The notes under the pieces were generated by a model. The model was not told where the DNA came from. It saw nothing but the letters and a program-made list of their open reading frames with translations, and ran no database searches. A stretch of 44,542 nt of DNA from Bacteroidales bacterium UBA3808 (GTDB lineage: Bacteria; Bacteroidota; Bacteroidia; Bacteroidales; Paludibacteraceae), in contig DFEG01000028.1 in assembly GCA_002369075.1 (NCBI GenBank), forward strand, positions 1 through 44,542, in the 5' to 3' direction. Made by a program: the position numbers and the translations under genes. Shown here piece after piece: positions 39,302 to 44,542 of this stretch; positions within the stretch are counted from its first letter, which is position 1; each line of letters begins with the position of its first letter.

Positions 39302-39961
39302 TTATTTCTCCTGTCTGACTTCTTTGGGAGCCACTTTTCCGGTCTCTCCGTATTCGATGAGGTTATCGAGAATCATGCTCAACCGCCACTCGACGGCGTT
39401 GCGCCATGTCTTGTCGGATATGAATGCCGAGAGCACTCTGCCGAAAGTGAGTGTAAATTCATAATGAACGCGCGTACGTGCGGGCGAGACAGGCTCCATC
39501 CTCATTACGAAGTTGCCGCCCTCCAAAATGGAACCGCTGTATGTTGCGACCATATGCGCGGTGACAGGATAGGCGCCATTCGCAGGCCTCTCCTCCGTAT
39601 ATTTGGTTCCAAGATGCTGGTCTTTCCACCAACGGACGCCTAATACATAAATATCTATCGCCACATCGCCGGTTTTCAGGTCGGCGTCATAGACACGCTC
39701 TTTGTATTTGAGCTGGATAGCATCCCTACTCTCTTTGGTCTTGCTATCCGCCACCTCCAATTCGCCCGTTCCGACATAAGCCCATGAGAAGAGCGAATCC
39801 GGGCAGGCTTGGAACTGATAGCAGAACTTATCCGCCACTTTCATCATGGTCTCTATGGGGACATTACAGACAGTGTCTATTACCACTTCGCGTGTCTGGG
39901 GACGCGCATAAATCAGTGTTGCAACGGTCACCGCTGCAACGGTCATGAGTATTCGTTTCAT
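39302..39961 (-). CDS. Exported hypothetical protein, START/SRPBCC-like
   Basis: 219 aa from ATG MKRILMTVAAV, a signal peptide ending near ARPQ. The mature part alternates strands and helices, ending with a long helix (DKTWRNAVEWRLSMILDNLIEYGE), and could be a small lipid-binding (START-like) or DUF4468-like fold; the match is weak. The stop is 9 bases from the convergent barrel gene. The palindromic repeat copy 3 lies just upstream of its start. Confidence 0.6.
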   Translation of the reverse strand: MKRILMTVAAVTVATLIYARPQTREVVIDTVCNVPIETMMKVADKFCYQFQACPDSLFSWAYVGTGELEVADSKTKESRDAIQLKYKERVYDADLKTGDVAIDIYVLGVRWWKDQHLGTKYTEERPANGAYPVTAHMVATYSGSILEGGNFVMRMEPVSPARTRVHYEFTLTFGRVLSAFISDKTWRNAVEWRLSMILDNLIEYGETGKVAPKEVRQEK

Positions 39962-39989
39962 CAATTATAAATTTATCAACTTTGTCAAA

Positions 39990-40016
39990 TAATCGTGCCC
40001 CCAAGGGGGCTAAGAA
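39990..40016. repeat. Short palindromic repeat, copy 3 (inverted)
   Basis: TAATCGTGCCCCC, AA, GGGGGCTAAGAA: the same element in reverse orientation, here with longer C/G arms. Confidence 0.8.
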
Positions 40017-40019
40017 CTA

Positions 40020-40325
40020 TCAAATCTCAAAATCCAGGCAAGTGCGCAGTTCTGTATTGGGTCGTACCACGCCGTCCGCCACGGCTACGTGTGCCGGATG
40101 GACGGCATAGCCCTTGAGGGCTTCCGCACTCTCCAGTGTGCTGTCGAGCATTATGTCCGCGTTACTGCTGTCCAGCCTGCCGTCGATCTGCACATGGATG
40201 GATACCAATCCCGGAACCTTGCCTTGCAGTCCCTCCAGGCCGGCTTTGATCGCCTCGGCTTTCTCACGTTTCTCCGCCTCACCCAGTTCCGAGCGCAGGC
40301 GCCACAAAATAATGTGTTTGATCAT
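40020..40325 (-). CDS. Dabb-family (stress-responsive A/B barrel) protein
   Basis: 101 aa. MIKHIILWRLRSEL at the N-terminus, the central KAGLEGLQGKVPGLVSIHVQID, and HPAHVAVADGVVRP near the end match the Dabb ferredoxin-like barrel, a dimeric fold of mostly unknown role. The start codon overlaps the ubiE stop by four bases (ATGA), so the two are translationally coupled. Confidence 0.88.
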   Translation of the reverse strand: MIKHIILWRLRSELGEAEKREKAEAIKAGLEGLQGKVPGLVSIHVQIDGRLDSSNADIMLDSTLESAEALKGYAVHPAHVAVADGVVRPNTELRTCLDFEI

Positions 40326-40996
40326 TTTATTGCTATATAAATCGTTGCTATGCCAAATGTCACGGGCTTGAAACGCCCGTCCCTAAAGCCCGCGTCACAG
40401 AGATGCCGGAGGAAACGCTCGCCCCATACGAAGCTTTTTACGCTCCGGTTGAGATAGGTGTATGCCGTCTTGTCACGGCTGACGATGCGTCCGATGAGCG
40501 GCAGCAGACGACTGAAATAAAAGTCATAAGCGGCACGGATGACACGGTTCTTGGGATACGAGAACTCCAGTATCGTCACTTGTCCGCCCTTTTTGAGCAC
40601 GCGGTACATCTCGCTGAGCCCCTCGTCCAGGTTCTGGAAATTACGGCATCCGAAGGCGCATGTCACGCCATCGAACGTCCCGTCCCCGAACGGCATCTGC
40701 TGCGCGTTCCCGTGCACGAACTCCACACCCTGTTTTATTTTCGACTTCCCTATCTCCATCATCTTGTCGGACAGGTCCAGTCCCGTCACACGCATGGCTT
40801 TGCCTTGCCGTAACATCTCTATCGCGAGGTCGGCTGTGCCGACAGCCACATCCAGAACGTGGCATACAGGCGGCATCATTGCCACCGCTTTCCGCCGCCA
40901 ACGGCGGTCAGTATTGACAGACAGCAGGTGGTTCAACCCGTCGTACGTACCGGCGATACGGTCAAAGAGTTGCCCTATGTGTTTCTTTTCTTCCAT
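40322..40996 (-). CDS. ubiE: Demethylmenaquinone methyltransferase
   Basis: 224 aa from ATG MEEKKHIG; the longer frame starts only at TTG. It uses S-adenosylmethionine to methylate demethylmenaquinone in the last step of menaquinone synthesis (also named menG). Motifs: LFDRIAGTYDGLNHLLS, VLDVAVGTADLAIEML (SAM-binding), NAQQMPFGDGTFDGVTCAFGCRNF, VLKKGGQVTILEFSYP. Menaquinone is the quinone that NQR at the window start would reduce. Confidence 0.95.
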   Translation of the reverse strand: MEEKKHIGQLFDRIAGTYDGLNHLLSVNTDRRWRRKAVAMMPPVCHVLDVAVGTADLAIEMLRQGKAMRVTGLDLSDKMMEIGKSKIKQGVEFVHGNAQQMPFGDGTFDGVTCAFGCRNFQNLDEGLSEMYRVLKKGGQVTILEFSYPKNRVIRAAYDFYFSRLLPLIGRIVSRDKTAYTYLNRSVKSFVWGERFLRHLCDAGFRDGRFKPVTFGIATIYIAIK

Positions 40997-41008
40997 CGTT
41001 TGCGGGGA

Positions 41009-41039
41009 CAAAGGTACTGCTTTTTTTTGACATATGCAA
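41009..41039 (-). promoter_or_regulatory. Promoter of ubiE
   Basis: Leftward TTG (41039-41037), 20 bases, TACCTTTG (41016-41009). The -33 lies two bases from the terminator of the sucrose cassette. Confidence 0.8.
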
Positions 41040-41040
41040 G

Positions 41041-41066
41041 AAAAATCGCCCCGAGGGACGATTTTT
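41041..41066 (-). terminator. Terminator of the sucrose/fructan cassette
   Basis: AAAAATCG/CGATTTTT arms around a GC-rich inner hairpin (CCC-GA-GGG), 36 bases after the fructokinase stop. Confidence 0.8.
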
Positions 41067-41101
41067 CTTGACTTTAGCCGTTGGCTTTGGCGTTCAGACC
41101 G

Positions 41102-42019
41102 TTAGGCTTTGAGTTCTGCAGGCAGGACAGGCATGGCGCCGTGCCGGGTGCAGACGAAAGCGGATACCTTGACGGCACGTTCGTGCGCCTCGCGCATGGC
41201 CTTGCCGAGCAGCAGTTGCGCCACGAAGGTTGCGGTAAAGGAGTCGCCGGCGCCGACGGTATCGGCGACCTGCACCTTCGGGGTCGCGACATAGGACTCT
41301 TCGTCCGCCGTGAAGACATACGAACCGATGGCGCCACAGGTGAGGATGAGCATCTTGAGGTCATAGCGTGCGATGAGTTCGCGGCAGATGCGGCGGGTCT
41401 TCTCCGGGTCCTCGGCGATGAGGGCACCCGGTACGGTAGGTTCGCCGAGCAGCATGGTGGCTACAACGTCCAGTTCCTCGTCGTTGATCTTGAGGATGTT
41501 CGCACGGGAGAGGGACTCGGCGATGACCTCGGCGGTGTACCACGACTGGCGGAGGTTGATATCAAAGACCTTGAGAGCGTCCGCCGGGGTGGCGTCGAGG
41601 AAAGCCTGAATGGTCTCACGGGAGGTCTCGGAACGCTGCGCGAGGGAGCCGAAGCAGACGGCTTGCGCCTGACGGGCAATCTCCAGCATGGCGTTTGTGA
41701 GCGGGATATTATCCCACGCTACGCCGAGACAGATCTCGTATTGGGGCACGCCTTTGTCATCCAAAGTGACCTTGACGGTGCCGGTAGGCTGCTCCACCGT
41801 AGAGAGCTGATAGTCGAAAGTCGGAAGACTATTATGAATGGCTGTGAATTTATCCACTATCTCATCGCCCAGTTCGTCCTTGCCGATGGCGGAGATGGCG
41901 CAGCCGTTGAGTCCGAACTGCGATACATGGTATGCAAAGTTAGCAGGTGCGCCGCCCAGTTTGCGGCCCTCCGGGAGGCAGTCAAAGAGTGCCTCGCCTA
42001 TGCCAATTACGTATTTCAT
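41102..42019 (-). CDS. PfkB-family carbohydrate kinase, probable fructokinase
   Basis: 305 aa. Ribokinase-fold sugar kinase. The N-terminal GEALFDCLPEGRKLGGAPANFAYHVSQFG binds the sugar, and DTVGAGDSFTATFV near the C-terminus carries the catalytic Asp and the anion hole. Placement behind an MFS transporter and a GH32 hydrolase argues for fructose as substrate, released from sucrose or fructan. The 32-base gap to the transporter is a heptamer array. Confidence 0.9.
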   Translation of the reverse strand: MKYVIGIGEALFDCLPEGRKLGGAPANFAYHVSQFGLNGCAISAIGKDELGDEIVDKFTAIHNSLPTFDYQLSTVEQPTGTVKVTLDDKGVPQYEICLGVAWDNIPLTNAMLEIARQAQAVCFGSLAQRSETSRETIQAFLDATPADALKVFDINLRQSWYTAEVIAESLSRANILKINDEELDVVATMLLGEPTVPGALIAEDPEKTRRICRELIARYDLKMLILTCGAIGSYVFTADEESYVATPKVQVADTVGAGDSFTATFVAQLLLGKAMREAHERAVKVSAFVCTRHGAMPVLPAELKA

Positions 42020-42054
42020 GGAAATTAAAAATTAAAAATTACGAATTACAGTTA
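42020..42054. repeat. Heptamer array between transporter and fructokinase genes
   Basis: AAATTAA, AAATTAA, AAATTAC, GAATTAC units fill the gap and run to the TAA stop of the transporter gene. Confidence 0.8.
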
Positions 42055-43200
42055 TTTTTTCATTTTGAGGCAGAAGCCTACGAGGTAGGCGGCACCGAGG
42101 GACATGACGAGGACGGCACCGAGGGTACCCATGAGGTCGGACGCAAAGCCCATGCAGAGCGGGAAGACAGTGCCGCCGAAGAGCCCCATGATCATCAGAC
42201 CGGAGATCTCGTTCTTATGCGCAGGATCGTAATTGAGCGCCTGCGCGAAGCAGATGGAGAAGATATTGCTGTTACCGAATCCGACGAGGGCTATACCCGT
42301 ATAGAGCACCCATTGCGCCGTACCGGCACCCATGAGTATCATCGCCGCCACGATCATGCAGACGGAGATAGCGAAGAACACCTTCTCGGGGATGAGGCGC
42401 AGGATAGCGGAGCCGGAGAGACAGCCGATAGTACGGAAGATGAAATAGAGGGAAGTGGCGAACCCGGCCTCCGCGAGACCCATGCCGAGCCTCTCCATGA
42501 GGATCTTAGGCGCGGTGGTATTGGTACCGACATCGATACCCACGTGGCACATGATACCCAGGAAACAGAGGAGGATAAAAGGTTTTCCCAGGAGCTTGAA
42601 GCACTCCACGAAGGACGAACCCTTGGCTACCGGTTCCTCATGAATAGAGGTGAACGCGAGCGCGAGGATAGCGACGATACCGATGACGGCATAGATCGGG
42701 AAGAGCACTTTCCATCCCAGACCCATATGCGGGATAGCTTCGGTTGCGCCCCACATGGCGATATAGGGAGCGAGGAAAGAGGCGATCGCCTTGACGAACT
42801 GACCGAAAGTGAGGGTCGAGGACAGGTTGCCCGTCACGATATTCGATACCAGCGGGTTGAGCGAGGTCTGCATCAGCGCGTTACCGATACCGAGGAGCGA
42901 GAACGCTACCAGCATCATCGCATAGCTCTCGCCGCAGAGCGGCAGAACGAGCGACAGGACGGTCACGAGGATAGAGAGCAGCACGGTTTTCTTCCGGCCG
43001 ATCTTATTCATCAGCATACCCGTAGGCACGGAGAAGATCAGGAACCAGAAGAACACGAGGGACGGCATGATGTTCGCCTGTGCGTGCGTCAGACCGAGAT
43101 CCTGCTGCACGTAGTTGGAGGCGATACCCACCAGGTCCACAAAGCCCATCGTGAAGAAACAGAGCATCACGGAGAGCAGAGCAAATTTGGAATTTTTCAT
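42052..43200 (-). CDS. MFS sugar transporter (FHS/sucrose-fructose type)
   Basis: 382 aa, about 12 membrane helices. MFS signatures: GMLMNKIGRKKTVLL after helix 2 (the GxxxDRxGRRR-like loop), and FFTMGFVDLVGIASNYVQQDLGLTHAQANIMPS, typical of the fucose-hexose permease-like group in Bacteroidota. Lying between GH32 and fructokinase, it most likely imports sucrose or fructose through the inner membrane. Confidence 0.88.
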   Translation of the reverse strand: MKNSKFALLSVMLCFFTMGFVDLVGIASNYVQQDLGLTHAQANIMPSLVFFWFLIFSVPTGMLMNKIGRKKTVLLSILVTVLSLVLPLCGESYAMMLVAFSLLGIGNALMQTSLNPLVSNIVTGNLSSTLTFGQFVKAIASFLAPYIAMWGATEAIPHMGLGWKVLFPIYAVIGIVAILALAFTSIHEEPVAKGSSFVECFKLLGKPFILLCFLGIMCHVGIDVGTNTTAPKILMERLGMGLAEAGFATSLYFIFRTIGCLSGSAILRLIPEKVFFAISVCMIVAAMILMGAGTAQWVLYTGIALVGFGNSNIFSICFAQALNYDPAHKNEISGLMIMGLFGGTVFPLCMGFASDLMGTLGAVLVMSLGAAYLVGFCLKMKK

Positions 43201-43221
43201 GATAAATATAATGAATAATAA

Positions 43222-44542
43222 TTAATGAATATCGTAAACGGTTGCCTCCCCGCCCTGCACGTCTATATGGTTGTAGGGTTCGGAGGGGAATACGAGGTTG
43301 GTCATCGCCCATGCGCCCTCGCCGTCAAACGCCTCAATCGAGCAGCGGTCGATGAAGAGGGTGATCTTTTCGTTTTTGCATTTGCATAATGGCGCGGTGG
43401 TGACGGTAGCGAAGTCCTTGGAGAAGGAGCAGTCGCCGGCGTGGCGGCGGTCCATGGAGAAGGTCTGTTTGCGGAGGTCGAGGGTCATGACCACTTTCTC
43501 GCCCTTTTCGTTGGAGAGGGTGACAATCATGGGTCCATCGTCCTTTGTCCTTCGTACATCGATGACACATGCCTCGGTGGGCTGCACTACGATCTCTCCG
43601 CGGAGGGCATCGTACTCCGGCGAGGGTTTGACTGCTACGCGGTACTCGCCGTTCCCGTCGGTGTAGAGGGAGAGGTCACGGGCGATGGTGTTCTGCGAGC
43701 GGAAAGGCAGCGTCGGGAGGTTATTGGCATAGAGCCAGTTGGACATCCATCCCTGAGCTACTACCCTGCCCTCCGGCGCGTTATGATAGGTGACGGTGGC
43801 GTAATGGTCCATGCCGTAGTCCAGCCATTTGCTTTCGACTTTTGACTTTTGACTTTCGACTACAAACTCCTTGCCGTCCCAATCGCCTATGAAATACTGG
43901 GTAGCCGAGCCGCCGAACGGTCCGCCCGGGTTGATATTGACCAGCAGCACCCACTTGCTCTCGACTTTCGACTTTGGACTTTCGACTTTTAATTCCACCA
44001 GGTCGGGGCACTCCCATACGCCGTCGTGGCAGCCGTAGCCCTCGCCGAAACGCGAGAGGTAGGTCCAGTCCTTGAGGTTGTCGGAGGCATAGAACCGTAT
44101 CTCCTGCTGGCAGGCGAGAGTCATGACCCAGCGGTTGGTGAGACTATCCCAAAAGACCTTCGGGTCACGGAAATCAGCGATGGTGTCGGTGAGAACCGGA
44201 TTGCCGGCATAATGGGTGAAGGTCTGTCCGCCGTCGAGGCTGTAGGCGATGGCCTGTTTCTGGCTCTCGCCGTCGGCGGTGTAGATCGCCACGAGGGCAT
44301 TCTCACCGAAGCCGGCGGTGTTGTTGCGGTCGATGACTGCCGAACCGGAGAAGATGGTACCCAGTCCGGTCGGACGGATAGCTATCGGTTGGTGGTCCCA
44401 GTGGATGAGATCGCGGCTCGTAGAGTGCGCCCAGTGCATGTTGCCCCACATGGCGCCGTAGGGGTTATGCTGATAGTAGAGATGCCAGATGCCCGTCTGC
44501 TCGTCATAGAACATACCGTTCGGGTCATTCATCCATCCGAAC
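43222..44542 (-). CDS. Glycoside hydrolase family 32 (invertase/fructanase), 5' end missing
   Basis: At least 440 aa; the gene continues beyond the window. It hydrolyses beta-fructofuranosides such as sucrose or fructans. The three catalytic carboxylates are present: WMNDPNG (nucleophile Asp), FRDPKV (transition-state stabiliser Asp) and ECPDL (acid/base Glu). A GH32 C-terminal beta-sandwich follows (ITLFIDRCSIEAFDGEGAWAMTN). No signal peptide can be judged. Two stretches of KVESPKSKVES type interrupt loops of the propeller where homologues have short connectors; both are encoded by heptamer arrays. Confidence 0.92.
   Translation of the reverse strand, partial: FGWMNDPNGMFYDEQTGIWHLYYQHNPYGAMWGNMHWAHSTSRDLIHWDHQPIAIRPTGLGTIFSGSAVIDRNNTAGFGENALVAIYTADGESQKQAIAYSLDGGQTFTHYAGNPVLTDTIADFRDPKVFWDSLTNRWVMTLACQQEIRFYASDNLKDWTYLSRFGEGYGCHDGVWECPDLVELKVESPKSKVESKWVLLVNINPGGPFGGSATQYFIGDWDGKEFVVESQKSKVESKWLDYGMDHYATVTYHNAPEGRVVAQGWMSNWLYANNLPTLPFRSQNTIARDLSLYTDGNGEYRVAVKPSPEYDALRGEIVVQPTEACVIDVRRTKDDGPMIVTLSNEKGEKVVMTLDLRKQTFSMDRRHAGDCSFSKDFATVTTAPLCKCKNEKITLFIDRCSIEAFDGEGAWAMTNLVFPSEPYNHIDVQGGEATVYDIH
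43832..43861. repeat. Heptamer array inside the GH32 gene, first
   Basis: GTCGAAA/GTCAAAA units, four in tandem on the coding strand, encode the VVESQKSKVESK loop. Confidence 0.85.
43958..43990. repeat. Heptamer array inside the GH32 gene, second
   Basis: GTCGAAA, GTCCAAA, GTCGAAA, GTCGAGA on the coding strand encode the KVESPKSKVESK loop. Three 7-base units give 7 codons, so the frame is kept. Confidence 0.85.

Noticed and set aside
41947..43218. 423-codon plus-strand ORF opposite the MFS transporter
   Set aside because: It is the antisense of a clear membrane transporter and has His/Glu/Arg-rich low-information composition typical of antisense frames.

Overview
The window comes from a Bacteroidales chromosome, probably a gut or rumen member. 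Three things point there: promoters of the Bacteroidota type (TTTG, about 20 bases, TAnnTTTG) in front of many genes, Na+-pumping NADH:quinone reductase, and menaquinone synthesis. I cannot name the genus.

Layout. Bases 1-447 are the end of nqrF. Bases 448-11250 are an accessory block bounded by two copies of an 89-base identical sequence. It carries small phage-like genes, an HNH endonuclease, and a three-gene operon HEPN protein - UPF1-like SF1 helicase - WYL regulator that looks like an uncharacterised defence module. Next to it lie small genes with structured leaders, including a 28-codon hydrophobic ORF. Bases 11595-16225 hold a DegT-family sugar aminotransferase, gltX and recQ, converging on an AsmA/DUF748-like gene. 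Bases 17984-20880 are the translation operon rplM-rpsI-rpsB-tsf. Bases 21204-28843 are a surface-glycan locus on the minus strand: three GT2 glycosyltransferases, a GT52-type sialyltransferase-like protein and two different CMP-nonulosonate cytidylyltransferases. An oppositely oriented AAA/DUF4143 gene interrupts it and sits beside a GT2 remnant. Bases 28844-29543 are repeat-rich and non-coding. Bases 29919-30412 look like a structured RNA of about 390 nt with its own promoter and terminator.

Bases 30480-37860 form one minus-strand run of eight genes: a membrane sensor/PP2C phosphatase/RsbW-like kinase fusion, a STAS anti-anti-sigma protein, a RelA/SpoT-type alarmone synthetase, an APH-like kinase, an HD (p)ppGpp hydrolase, a Tyr/dual phosphatase and twin ABC-2 polysaccharide-export permeases. 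This joins partner switching, alarmone turnover and export in one probable transcript. Then come tRNA-Glu(CTC) with a duplicated 3' end, two exported proteins, a Dabb protein, ubiE/menG, and a sucrose/fructan cassette (fructokinase, MFS transporter, GH32) cut by the window end.

A genome habit runs through the window: short tandem arrays with a seven-base period lie at gene ends, often supplying the stop codon. In recQ and the GH32 gene they sit in frame inside the coding sequence. The strongest candidates for undescribed biology are the HEPN-helicase-WYL operon, the alarmone/partner-switching operon, the structured RNAs, and the repeat families.
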